Assembly: GCA_003635195.1 (NCBI GenBank)
Contig: PYIY01000093.1
Coordinates: 1-64,000 of the forward strand
Direction: 5' to 3'
Length of the DNA stretch: 64,000 nt
From: Candidatus Poribacteria bacterium
GTDB lineage: Bacteria; Poribacteria; WGA-4E; WGA-3G
A program made the position numbers and the translations under genes. The notes below the pieces were generated by a model. It ran no database searches, was not told the DNA's origin, and saw only the letters and a program-made list of their open reading frames with translations. Below, piece after piece: positions 44,503 to 52,573 of the stretch (within the stretch, counting starts at the first letter, position 1; each line of letters starts with the position of its first letter).

Positions 44503-45279
44503 ATGTACAGAGTATTAACATTTTTAATCTTGAGTCTTTTTGCGCTGACACTTTTTCTGGCGACGCAGGTCGTAGCACTGGATACAGATGGTCTTGTCGG
44601 CGCGTGGTTGTTCGACGAAGGCAAAGGTGAAACCGTTGCGGACTCCTCCGATAACGGATTGGATGGAAAAATCGCAAAAGGTAAACCGAAGTGGGCTAAA
44701 GGCAAATTTGGGGGTGCAATGGAATTCGGCGGTCAAGATATGGTGACGGTCGATGATGATAATGCGCTTGATTTAGAGGAATTCACAATTGCCGCATGGG
44801 TGAATATCCCGAAAGTCTCCGGCGCGTGGCAAATTATCGCTTCTAAAGAGCACCGCGGCCCGACCGGTAGAAACTACGGACTCTTCGGCCATATTAACTC
44901 CGGCGTTGTCCATTACTCTTTCACAACAAATTCTGGCTGGAAATCTTTTGATGCCAAAACTGTTGTGACGGATGGGGACTGGCATCACGTTGCAGGTACT
45001 TACGACGGCTCAGACTTTAAACTCTATCTTGATGGAGCTGTTGACGCACAAGTCGCCCCAGGGACGAAACCTGATAACCACGATAATTTCCTTTTTATTG
45101 GGGGCTGCGATATCGGTAACTACTGGATGACAGGCACTATTGATGAGGTGGTTCTTTATGAGAGAGCCCTCAGCGAAAAGGAACTCAACGAATTAATGGA
45201 AGATGGGATGTCTGTTGCCTTAGACGTACAACCCGGTGGAAAACTGGTGACGACTTGGAGTCGAATTAAGGCTCAATAA
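44503..45279 (+). CDS. LamG/concanavalin-like secreted protein
   Basis: The 258-residue protein has a signal peptide (VLTFLILSLFALTLFLATQVVALD) and one LamG/laminin-G-like jelly-roll domain (LVGAWLFDEGKGETVADSSDNGLDGKI...FTIAAWVNIP...WHHVAGTYDGSDFKLYLDG...IDEVVLYERALSEKEL). These bind sugars or act as adhesins outside the cell. GGAG precedes the ATG. The next two genes are a hypothetical and a PhyH oxygenase in the same direction, but not clearly one operon. Confidence 0.85.
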   Translation: MYRVLTFLILSLFALTLFLATQVVALDTDGLVGAWLFDEGKGETVADSSDNGLDGKIAKGKPKWAKGKFGGAMEFGGQDMVTVDDDNALDLEEFTIAAWVNIPKVSGAWQIIASKEHRGPTGRNYGLFGHINSGVVHYSFTTNSGWKSFDAKTVVTDGDWHHVAGTYDGSDFKLYLDGAVDAQVAPGTKPDNHDNFLFIGGCDIGNYWMTGTIDEVVLYERALSEKELNELMEDGMSVALDVQPGGKLVTTWSRIKAQ

Positions 45280-45349
45280 CGTCTAATAAGGCGGGTATGT
45301 CTCATAGGCGTGTTACAGCGCGTGTTCCAAGGAAGGCTAACTTTACGAC

Positions 45350-45631
45350 ATGTCTGAATTAAGACAAAAACTTCTGGTGCTGCATTTGCACACCCCTGAC
45401 CTGAATAGCAGCGTTGTCGCTTGGGCAATGTACGATGGTACTGGCGAGAAACGTCATACCACAGGTGATAGCGAGACACCACCCTATAACTCGGTTATGG
45501 AAGCGATGCGTGATGGCTGGCGGGTGATACAGTTTCCACAACAATTCCCTGCCTATCCCGGCATGGAATATCATACTTCATATCTCAGGTTCGAATATAT
45601 CCTGGAGAAATTGGAGAAGATTCAATGTTAG
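45350..45631 (+). CDS. Conserved small hypothetical coupled to PhyH
   Basis: The 93-residue protein (MSELRQKLLVLHLHTPDLNSSVVAWAMYDGTGEKRH...) has no recognised domain, signal or membrane span. Its last codons overlap the PhyH start, so it is translationally coupled to that gene. Stretches like GWRVIQFPQQFPAYPGMEYHTSYLRFEYILEKL look like a compact alpha/beta fold. Function unknown; a PhyH partner is inferred from the overlap. Confidence 0.7.
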   Translation: MSELRQKLLVLHLHTPDLNSSVVAWAMYDGTGEKRHTTGDSETPPYNSVMEAMRDGWRVIQFPQQFPAYPGMEYHTSYLRFEYILEKLEKIQC

Positions 45632-46443
45632 ACAAAAAGTATTTGCTCACGACAGAACAGATGGCGAATTTCGTTGCGGACGGTTACCTCCGCTTCGATA
45701 AGTTAATCCCCGATGAATTAAATAAAGCTGCACATGCGGAGATGGAAGCCGGTGTGAGTGTCCGTGGCGGCGGCGGCACGGTTTTAAACGATGTCTGGAA
45801 CGATGATTCTCCCGTTGGTAAAGTTTTCCGACTGCCAGAGGTACAGGGCATTGTTCACAGTCTGGTGGGTGAGGATCCGCTTTACGATCACCATGCTGTC
45901 CACATCGTCCGTCCACAAAACGAAATCGGGCAAATTTGGCATGCCGATGCGATCATTGACCTGCGGATGCATTTTGACATCCAGTTCTTCTATTTCTCAC
46001 ACGATACCCCGCGTGAAATGGGTGGGACAATGATTTTGCCGGGGAGCCACTATCGCCGTGTCTGCGAGACAGACATCGCTCGGTACCAAAATTTCCTTGG
46101 GCAGCTGCCGATCGCCTGTGAGGCAGGCACGCTTTTTGTGGTGCATCACGGAATGTGGCATTGTGCGCAACCGAACCTCACAGATCAGACGCGCTACATG
46201 TTCAAACTCCGCCTCAACCCGACGGTGCGTCAATGCCAACTCTGGAACATAGATGATCTCGACACGGCACCGATCCACGGCATCTTGGGCCGGAACCACA
46301 GATGGTATGGGAACGATGTCCGGCTTGAAATCGTCAATCGGATTAAGCAGTGGCGCTTCCTTATCGGTGACGAATCGTTTGATGTCGGCTACTGGCTCTC
46401 TCGGCTTGAGAACATGCCGGAAAATATTGAAGCAGCAGCGTAA
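45625..46443 (+). CDS. Phytanoyl-CoA dioxygenase family protein
   Basis: The 272-residue Fe(II)/2-oxoglutarate-type oxygenase carries the proximal HxD pair in QIWHADAIIDL near residue 110, and the distal HHGMWHCAQPNLTDQTRYMFKLRLNP with His and Arg. This is a complete facial triad, unlike the two paralogues at 35-36.8 kb. ILPGSHYRR is the usual loop of the family. It hydroxylates an unknown small molecule in the cytoplasm. The start overlaps the upstream hypothetical gene. Confidence 0.9.
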   Translation: MLDKKYLLTTEQMANFVADGYLRFDKLIPDELNKAAHAEMEAGVSVRGGGGTVLNDVWNDDSPVGKVFRLPEVQGIVHSLVGEDPLYDHHAVHIVRPQNEIGQIWHADAIIDLRMHFDIQFFYFSHDTPREMGGTMILPGSHYRRVCETDIARYQNFLGQLPIACEAGTLFVVHHGMWHCAQPNLTDQTRYMFKLRLNPTVRQCQLWNIDDLDTAPIHGILGRNHRWYGNDVRLEIVNRIKQWRFLIGDESFDVGYWLSRLENMPENIEAAA

Positions 46444-46458
46444 TCAAGAAAATAAAAA

Positions 46459-46585
46459 GGCGCGGTTGCATGAAGATTAAATAAATATTTCGGTAATTCT
46501 TACGAATCGCGAGCGCAGCTCGCTCCTACCAAGAGGTTATTGATGCCTTACCGAATTAAATTCTTAAACTTCATCTAACCGCGCC
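46459..46585. repeat. Nested inverted repeats: terminator split by a MITE-like insert
   Basis: The outer arms GGCGCGGTT (46459-46467) and AACCGCGCC (46577-46585), with ATGAAG/CTTCAT inside, match the compact terminator at 47719-47745. Nested within are TTCGGTAA/TTACCGAA (46489-46496 and 46548-46555) and GCGAGC/GCTCGC, a separate element. On the minus strand the outer stem ends in CCTTTTTATTTT, so the outer hairpin would be the terminator of the gene starting at 47467. Confidence 0.65.
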
Positions 46586-46633
46586 TCGAAAAAAATTAAT
46601 TAAATGTGTGTAGTTCCTGAAATAGTAGCGACG

Positions 46634-47467
46634 CTATCTATCGCGACCTCGTCCTCTTCTCCCATCGCCGCGACCTCCCCGAAATCTTTCTATCATCCTT
46701 CGCCGCTCCTCAGGTGAAGCGTTCCGCATCCGCTCCATCATCTCCCGCCGCCTGTTCTGTGCAGCATTCGCTCGCTCTCGCTGTTCCGCTTGTTCGCGCC
46801 TTTCAGCAGCCTGATTTCCTCTGTTTCGCTCGTTGTTATTGCCCGCCCTTTCAGAGCCGCTTTCGCCACGTTCGCCGCCTCTGTCACCGCCGCGTTCGCG
46901 CTTCGCCGTGAGAAGTTGTAATTCCCAGTTTTGTTTGAGTGTTATTGTCTCTCCCGCTTTATCCAAGGTTACTTCTTCCTTTTGGATATCTTTTACCGTC
47001 ATATCACCAACTTTTGTGCCTATTGTAACAAAGTGGTAACGATTCGATCTTCTCTCTAACAGCGTCGCTTGTGATATTCCCTCGTTTGGGTCAACAACTT
47101 TAGCACCAACCAAACTATATGAAGGCTCGTTGTTTGGGGGTGTCCATCCCAACGGACGGAAGAGATTGTTATCAATAATTGTCTTGTAAAATGCTGCATT
47201 TTCTCCGAAGTCAACTCTACCGCCCCGGTTTTGCCGTCCCCAGGACCTATTGCGTTGCGGTTGGGCTTGTTCTCTCGCTTTGGTCATTGCCTGTATTTTA
47301 GCGGCATTTGTTTCTTTCATCTCTTTCATTTCAGGCTTCGTACCGATGAACTCTGATTTCGTTTTTTCTTGTGCATAGAGCAATATCCCAAAGCCGAGAA
47401 GTAGGCATACAACACAACCGATTCCAAGTTTTGCAATGAGACTTCGCTGTTTATTAGCACTTTTCAT
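46634..47467 (-). CDS. Secreted protein with GspC/PilP-like core and Arg-rich tail (copy 1)
   Basis: The 277-residue protein has an N-terminal anchor or signal (LIAKLGIGCVVCLLLGFGILLYAQ) and then a linker. A beta-rich core follows, NNLFRPLGW...YSLVGAKVVDPNEGISQATLLERRSNRYHFVTIGTKVGDMTVKDIQKEEVTLDKAGETITLK. This pattern is like the HR domain of GspC/PilP in type II secretion and pilus systems. The last 90 residues are charged, rich in Arg and Gly (RGGDRGGERGESGSER...), probably disordered. It is a tandem paralogue of the next gene; family assignment of the core is tentative. Confidence 0.75.
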   Translation of the reverse strand: MKSANKQRSLIAKLGIGCVVCLLLGFGILLYAQEKTKSEFIGTKPEMKEMKETNAAKIQAMTKAREQAQPQRNRSWGRQNRGGRVDFGENAAFYKTIIDNNLFRPLGWTPPNNEPSYSLVGAKVVDPNEGISQATLLERRSNRYHFVTIGTKVGDMTVKDIQKEEVTLDKAGETITLKQNWELQLLTAKRERGGDRGGERGESGSERAGNNNERNRGNQAAERREQAEQRERANAAQNRRREMMERMRNASPEERRRMIERFRGGRGDGRRGRGRDR

Positions 47468-47602
47468 TTACTTTTCCTCCGTTGCCCCAGTTTCCACATG
47501 TGTTTTCTTAAGGACTTCCAGTTACGGTATTCGCATTCGGAACTTCGTGTAGACATCTCTTTGCAACTTAAGACAAACACCAATGCGAAAAAGTTCCCTT
47601 TA

Positions 47603-47631
47603 ATTTTACTATCTATTTTGCTGAATGTCAA
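47603..47631 (-). promoter_or_regulatory. Promoter of secreted-protein copy 1
   Basis: On the minus strand, TTGACA and TAAAAT are 17 bp apart. The whole segment TTTGATTTGACATTCAGC is repeated before copy 2, so the promoter was duplicated with its gene. Confidence 0.8.
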
Positions 47632-47718
47632 ATCAAATGGGATGGAAACTAAGTTAGGCGTATAACTCAGTGACAAACTGGTGCCAACTTGGAATTGGAT
47701 ACGTTAGATGTGTCTAAC

Positions 47719-47745
47719 AAAAAAGGCGCGATGATCAACCGCGCC
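47719..47745 (-). terminator. Rho-independent terminator of secreted-protein copy 2
   Basis: On the minus strand, GGCGCGGTTGATCATCGCGCC forms a six-pair GC stem followed by six Ts. It lies downstream of the gene ending at 47811, where its terminator is expected. Confidence 0.8.
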
Positions 47746-47810
47746 TTGAAAGAAATTAAGCATGTATCTTGACGGAGACGTAACGCTATCAATCGCGATA
47801 TCGCCTCTTC

Positions 47811-48626
47811 CTATTTACCAAACTCTTTTTTGTAATACTCCATAATTTCTTGTCGCTCCTCGTTTGATGAAGCGTGCCGCATCTTCTCCATTATCTCCCG
47901 TCTCATTTCTTCTCGCTTAGCAGCTGATCGCTTTTTCTGCTCCATCTGCCTGCGCTTTTCAGCCTCCATCTGTCTGGCGCGGTTTTCTCTCTCATTATTG
48001 CTCGCTCTTTCGGATTCACCTCCGTCACGATCTCCACCTCTGTCGCCACCGCGTTCGCGCTTCGCCGTGAGGAGCTGTAGTTCTCCGGTCTTGAGCGTTA
48101 CGGTTTCTCCTGCTTTGTCGAAGGTTACTTTTTTCGCTTGGATGTCTTTTACTGTCATATCGCCGAGTTTCGTCCCTATCGTCACAAAGTGGTAGCGATT
48201 GGATCTTTTCTCCAGTAGTGTTGCCTGTGATATTACGCCATTTGGATCAACAGCAGTGCCGACCAAACTGTATGCGGGTTCATTATTCGGTGGTGTCCAT
48301 CCGAGCGGTCGGAAGAGGTTGTGGTCAATAATTGTCTTGTAAAACGCTGCGTTTTCTCCGAAGTCAACGCTACCACCACGGTTTTGCCGTCCCCAAGACC
48401 TATTGCGTTGTGGTTGGGCTTGTTCTTTCGCTTTCGCCATTGCCAGCATTTTAAGGGCATCTGTTTTTTTTGTTTTAGCGGTGTCCATCTCCGGTTTTGT
48501 GCCGATGAACTCCGATTTTGTTTTCTCTTGCGCGTAGAGCAGTATCACGAAACCGAGAAGCAGGCATACAACACAGCCGATTCCAAGTTTTGTAATAACA
48601 CTTCCTCGCTTATTAGCGATTTTCAT
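47811..48626 (-). CDS. Secreted protein with GspC/PilP-like core (copy 2)
   Basis: The 271-residue protein is closely related to its neighbour downstream: the same N-terminal hydrophobic anchor, the same NLFRPLGWTPPNNEPAYSLVG... core and a charged C-terminus. Here the tail is richer in Glu/Lys/Met (EKRRQMEQKKRSAAKREEMRREI) than in Arg-Gly, and shorter. GGAGG-containing CGGAGGAAAAGC precedes the ATG, as in copy 1. Function unknown; periplasmic scaffold or secretion-related roles are guesses from the core fold. Confidence 0.75.
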   Translation of the reverse strand: MKIANKRGSVITKLGIGCVVCLLLGFVILLYAQEKTKSEFIGTKPEMDTAKTKKTDALKMLAMAKAKEQAQPQRNRSWGRQNRGGSVDFGENAAFYKTIIDHNLFRPLGWTPPNNEPAYSLVGTAVDPNGVISQATLLEKRSNRYHFVTIGTKLGDMTVKDIQAKKVTFDKAGETVTLKTGELQLLTAKRERGGDRGGDRDGGESERASNNERENRARQMEAEKRRQMEQKKRSAAKREEMRREIMEKMRHASSNEERQEIMEYYKKEFGK

Positions 48627-48763
48627 TGCTTTTCCTCCGTTGTCTTCGGTTTCCAGACATGTTTTTTAAGACTTCCACTTCATGGAATTCCATTTGGGAA
48701 CCTCGCGTAGACATCTCTTTGCAATTTAAGACAGACGCTAATGCGAAAAGATTTTCTTCTTTA

Positions 48764-48792
48764 ATTTTACTTTGTATTTTGCTGAATGTCAA
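48764..48792 (-). promoter_or_regulatory. Promoter of secreted-protein copy 2
   Basis: TTGACA and TAAAAT on the minus strand, 17 bp apart, match copy 1 including flanks. The roughly 130-base leader downstream of both promoters is also alike and has a short open frame starting ATGTCTAC(A/G)CGA. Confidence 0.8.
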
Positions 48793-48950
48793 ATCAAATG
48801 GTTTCTAAGGAGTCGGGCTATTTGAATTTACGAACCACTTCTGTACACTTAAATAGGCGAAAAAGTGTAGACTTAGACGGGAAAATTGTCGATGCGTTTA
48901 TTTTTTTCATCTCTTGCCGTTTTAATTTTCCGCGCATGATTACTTTACTG

Positions 48951-49010
48951 TAGGATTCTCACTGCGAAGCACTCTCGGTCACGGCTTTCTACTGACGACT
49001 GACTGCCACT
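48951..49010. repeat. Dispersed word shared with 39027
   Basis: TAGGATTCTCACTGCGAAG and CACTCTCGGTC recur almost exactly near 39027, and are followed by CTGACGACTGACTGCC. The stretch from 48800 to here holds nothing else I can name. Confidence 0.6.
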
Positions 49011-49023
49011 GTTGCAAAAAGCG

Positions 49024-49052
49024 TTGACTTTCCGAAAAAAATAGGGTACACT
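49024..49052 (+). promoter_or_regulatory. Sigma70-type promoter
   Basis: TTGACT and TACACT are 17 bp apart, with the start codon of the next gene about 50 bases downstream. Confidence 0.6.
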
Positions 49053-49104
49053 TTATAGAAATAGATCTCTCTCATAAACGGAAAAACTAAAGGAAAAACT
49101 TGAC

Positions 49105-49659
49105 ATGAAGCGTTATAACCCGATCCAAAAATTCATCGTTTTTGCGTGTAGTTGTCTTCTCATGTTCGTTTTAACAAGTCAACATGCGGATGCGGCGCGC
49201 CGGTCTCGCGTGCTTTCGATTGCTCTTTTTGCTTCTGGCATGAGTTTCCAACTCGGTAGCACATTTCTCAAAGCCTCCGCTCAAGAGCATTACGACACTT
49301 ATCTTAACGCCGCAATCCAAGCAGATATTCAAACCCACAAAGATGCTTTCCTCGTCAGACGAAACGCCGGTACCATTATGTCGGGTGTCGGTCTCGGATG
49401 TGTAGGACTTGCCGTACTTTTCTCAATCTATAATCAACTCGACACACCTTCAGAGCCATCTGAATTTACGGAAGGCGATGCTGCTTTGGGATACCGATCG
49501 CAAGCCGTGAGAACGAAACTACACACTCGGAGAATTGATTTCACAAATTACGGATTTGGAAACACCGGTCTGCTATTTCCGCGTTCCGCGTTCCAATTAC
49601 TGCCGCACTACGATTTCCAAAACCAGCGGGCAAGTCTGAGGCTTCTACACTACTTTTAA
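49105..49659 (+). CDS. Secreted/membrane hypothetical protein
   Basis: The 184-residue protein has a signal peptide (FIVFACSCLLMFVLTSQHADAA) and two later hydrophobic stretches (VLSIALFASGMSFQLG, AGTIMSGVGLGCVGLAVLFSIY), so it is probably inner-membrane or envelope-associated. The C-terminus is soluble and ends in ...RLLHYF. I do not recognise a family. It lies before a fibronectin-III lipoprotein and a barrel protein in the same direction, so an envelope role is inferred. Confidence 0.65.
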   Translation: MKRYNPIQKFIVFACSCLLMFVLTSQHADAARRSRVLSIALFASGMSFQLGSTFLKASAQEHYDTYLNAAIQADIQTHKDAFLVRRNAGTIMSGVGLGCVGLAVLFSIYNQLDTPSEPSEFTEGDAALGYRSQAVRTKLHTRRIDFTNYGFGNTGLLFPRSAFQLLPHYDFQNQRASLRLLHYF

Positions 49660-49777
49660 CGATTCGTTTCTGCCCGACTTTCCCCTTCTGAGTAACGGAT
49701 GGGGCCCCGGTCAAAATATGGCTTTCGGTCGGTTTGAAGCACACTAATGATTGTGTTGTTTTTAAGGAGCAAAAATT

Positions 49778-50893
49778 ATGCGTTTATTCCACACCCTATC
49801 CAGCCGTAAGGTTGGTATGCTAAGTTTTTTTATACTCTCTGCTTTCGTCCTCTTGTCCGCCTGTACAAGTAGCGAAGATTTCGCGAATCCGCTTGACCCG
49901 GAAAACCTACGTACCTCTGGTGCACCGGATGGCCTCGTGCTTTATGCCGGTGATAAACAGGTGCGAGTCACGTGGAACGATATTGGACAGGAAGGTATTA
50001 AGGCTTACCGGATCTATAGACGCTCTACAGGTGGAACGGATACAGCGTTTAAGTTAGTCGGCTCCGTTGACGCACCAGCAAACGAATTCATCGACACGCA
50101 AAATCTCGAAAACGATCGGCTTGATGCCTCTGGGCAGCTCCTTGCTTATGAATATCGCATTACCTATGTGGATGTCAACGGCATTGAAACACCTAATCCG
50201 ACGCATCCGCCAACCGAAACTGAAGAACCGCGTCGCATTTGGAAAACAGCGTTAGCCACACCGAGTGTCCCGCCGCCGGTCCCGGTTGTAACACTCGGCG
50301 ATCCGACCGATCTTACCATTAAACTCTTTTGGGACGGTTATGAATTATCCGATGATTTTTCTATTTTCCGTATCTACGCTGCGCTTGACAATGAAGATGG
50401 GAAACCGCTACGTTTTGAAGTAATCGCCGAACCGAAACGAGACCGGTTTTACTATTTTGACCACGATTTTGAGGTAGATGGTACTCGGAAAGTCTATCGC
50501 GTTGCTGCCGTAGATACATTTGGTGCGGAAGCATTTGCTACAATCAATGCGGCAACGCCGAATGTCCCGCCTGCGCCGCCGAAAAACGTTCGTGTCATTT
50601 ACCGAGCGCGCTCGCTGTTTAACACGAAATACGATGCTGTTATCTCATGGACACCGAATACCGAACCCGATCTTGATGGTTACCAACTCTATACCGAAGA
50701 TGCATCCGGAAATTTTCTTCCGCGTCCCGCACCGGCAAAAAAGGATCGCACCTGGACGATCCCCGGTGAAGACCCGATCCTTGTCGGACAAAATCTGCAA
50801 TTCAGGCGGTACTGGATAACTGCCTTTGACAATACACCCGGACCCGATGGGCAGCGAGACGAAAGCGCAAAGCAATTAGCGCAATCGCAATAG
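49778..50893 (+). CDS. Fibronectin type III lipoprotein
   Basis: The 371-residue precursor has a lipoprotein signal peptide ending in LLSAC, so the Cys near residue 29 should be acylated. The mature protein has three fibronectin-III-like domains (GAPDGLVLYAGDKQVRVTWNDIGQEGIKAYRIYRR..., TIKLFWDGYELSDDFSIFRIYAAL..., YDAVISWTPNTEPDLDGYQLYTED...). Such lipoproteins sit on the outer membrane and bind partners. AAGGAG precedes the ATG. The next gene encodes a barrel protein. Confidence 0.85.
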   Translation: MRLFHTLSSRKVGMLSFFILSAFVLLSACTSSEDFANPLDPENLRTSGAPDGLVLYAGDKQVRVTWNDIGQEGIKAYRIYRRSTGGTDTAFKLVGSVDAPANEFIDTQNLENDRLDASGQLLAYEYRITYVDVNGIETPNPTHPPTETEEPRRIWKTALATPSVPPPVPVVTLGDPTDLTIKLFWDGYELSDDFSIFRIYAALDNEDGKPLRFEVIAEPKRDRFYYFDHDFEVDGTRKVYRVAAVDTFGAEAFATINAATPNVPPAPPKNVRVIYRARSLFNTKYDAVISWTPNTEPDLDGYQLYTEDASGNFLPRPAPAKKDRTWTIPGEDPILVGQNLQFRRYWITAFDNTPGPDGQRDESAKQLAQSQ

Positions 50894-50947
50894 TTGTAAA
50901 ACTTTCATAAAAGACTTAAATGACACCATAATCCAAAGGATAAATCT

Positions 50948-51967
50948 ATGCTTTCTAATTTTTCTGGCGCGAATTTTCGGCGGACAGGTTATGCCGAAAA
51001 AAAGAGACACCACAATACACAAGCCTTCATATATATGATCTGTGGACTCCTTCTCATTGGCATAGCATCGCCGCTTTCAGCGCAATTGCCAGCTATTCCA
51101 CATCTCAGCACCATTCAGACCGCGGAACCGATTGGCAAGGGCGGTTCCAGTACCTCGTTTGGGCTCCTTCAATACTCGAAGGTTGATCTGCTACCGGATC
51201 AACGCCAAAAAGTGAATATTGGTGGATTTGAAGAACTTCATCGCGTATCACTCCAAATTGAGACCTTTCTCGTGCCCGTCAGATTCAATTACGGTTTGAG
51301 CGATGAGCTTGATTTGGTATTGGGCGGCACGTTTTCGACCGGTGGTGTACGGAAAGTCATTCACGATTTCTATAATGTTGCCGAAGAGACCGCCGTTGAT
51401 CTGACAACCGCCGATCGCCGCGTTTACGATCAACCGTTATTCGACGGTGTCATCGGACTCAAGTATAACATCAAACCTGATCGGGGTGATGGCTTTCCAA
51501 GTATCTCTGTCGGTGGCGACGCGCAATTCGGTTTTACTGCCGATGATCGGCTCAACTCGGACAACGAATTCCTTGATTATAGTCCTGCCGATGGGTTTCC
51601 GTTTTTCGGAATCAATACCTATATCGTAGGGACTCAAAGATTCGGGAGTCTCTTTAAACTCCATGCCGGCGTTGGGGTCTTTTTAACATCAAAGTTACTG
51701 AAAACAACTGATTTTTTTACGCTTAATTGGCAAGTTGGTGGCGAAGTTGCTATGGCAGATAATATGTGGTTAGCGGCTGATTTTTCGCGCGAACTTCCGT
51801 ATGCAGGCCTAAACGTAACGAACTTCATAGGATTTGCTTTCCGTTATGAAGTCTCGAATACCCTCGCGTTCCAACTCGGATTTAACAGTCAACCCGGATT
51901 CCAGTTTAACTTGACCTTCGGCGGCGAGAAGGCACAGACATTTGGTGGCGAGAATTTGCTGTTTTAG
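50948..51967 (+). CDS. Outer-membrane beta-barrel protein
   Basis: The 339-residue protein has a signal peptide (FIYMICGLLLIGIASPLSAQ) and a body of amphipathic strands (FLVPVRFNYGLSDELDLVLGGTFSTGG, GIKYN-type turns, LAFQLGFNSQPGFQFNLTFGG). It ends in ...FGGENLLF with C-terminal Phe. It is probably a transporter or structural barrel; the substrate is unknown. AAAGGAT precedes the ATG, 55 bases after the lipoprotein gene, so the two may be co-transcribed. Confidence 0.8.
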   Translation: MLSNFSGANFRRTGYAEKKRHHNTQAFIYMICGLLLIGIASPLSAQLPAIPHLSTIQTAEPIGKGGSSTSFGLLQYSKVDLLPDQRQKVNIGGFEELHRVSLQIETFLVPVRFNYGLSDELDLVLGGTFSTGGVRKVIHDFYNVAEETAVDLTTADRRVYDQPLFDGVIGLKYNIKPDRGDGFPSISVGGDAQFGFTADDRLNSDNEFLDYSPADGFPFFGINTYIVGTQRFGSLFKLHAGVGVFLTSKLLKTTDFFTLNWQVGGEVAMADNMWLAADFSRELPYAGLNVTNFIGFAFRYEVSNTLAFQLGFNSQPGFQFNLTFGGEKAQTFGGENLLF

Positions 51968-51991
51968 CATAAGAAATTGGAGGAACTGCCG

Positions 51992-52444
51992 ATGAGAGCA
52001 GTTGTTCAACGCGTTAAATCTGCAAGTGTTGTGGTAGCCAATGAACTCGTTTCCGAAATCGGAGCAGGCGTGCTTGTCTTCCTCGGCGTCGCCCATGACG
52101 ATACCACAACAGAACTGGAATATATCGCCAATAAAGTTGCCAACTTGCGTATTTTCGAGGATGAAGACGGCAAAATGAATCGTTCGCTTCTCGAAACAGG
52201 AGGGGCTGCTCTGGTTGTCTCGCAATTCACGCTCTACGGTGATTGCCGTAAAGGACGACGACCGAGTTTTATTAATGCTGCTCGTCCTGAAGTCGCGAAT
52301 ACACTTTATGAGCAGTTCATCACTCTCCTAAAACAGCAGAATATCCCAACGCAAGGCGGCACCTTTCAGGCGATGATGGATGTGCAACTCATTAATGACG
52401 GTCCTGTCACCATTCTATTAGATAGCGACAAACAATTTTTTTAA
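51992..52444 (+). CDS. dtd: D-aminoacyl-tRNA deacylase
   Basis: The 150-residue enzyme removes D-amino acids from tRNA. The start [15 protein letters not shown], the motif [19 protein letters not shown] near residue 73 and the C-terminal [12 protein letters not shown] (the Gly-cisPro loop) are all diagnostic. I chose the ATG at 51992, with GGAGG eight bases upstream, over a TTG 15 bases earlier. It follows the barrel gene closely but is probably unrelated in function. Confidence 0.97.
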   Translation: MRAVVQRVKSASVVVANELVSEIGAGVLVFLGVAHDDTTTELEYIANKVANLRIFEDEDGKMNRSLLETGGAALVVSQFTLYGDCRKGRRPSFINAARPEVANTLYEQFITLLKQQNIPTQGGTFQAMMDVQLINDGPVTILLDSDKQFF

Positions 52445-52520
52445 TTTTCCTTGCGGTTCGGTCAGGTGGTTTTGATAGATTGAAGTTCCACTCCGTAGAT
52501 CCGCTCTCCATTACATTACG
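52441..52520 (-). repeat. Dispersed repeat, inverted copy
   Basis: Read on the minus strand it runs CGTAATGTAATGGAG... then ACCGAACCGCAAGGAAAATTAA, the same ends as the element at 42300-42377. It overlaps the last codons of dtd; here its ribosome-like word points away from any gene. Confidence 0.75.
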
Positions 52521-52573
52521 AGCTACGGAAAAACCGGCGAAGAAATCCAATATTTAATCTATAGGAGAAAATT

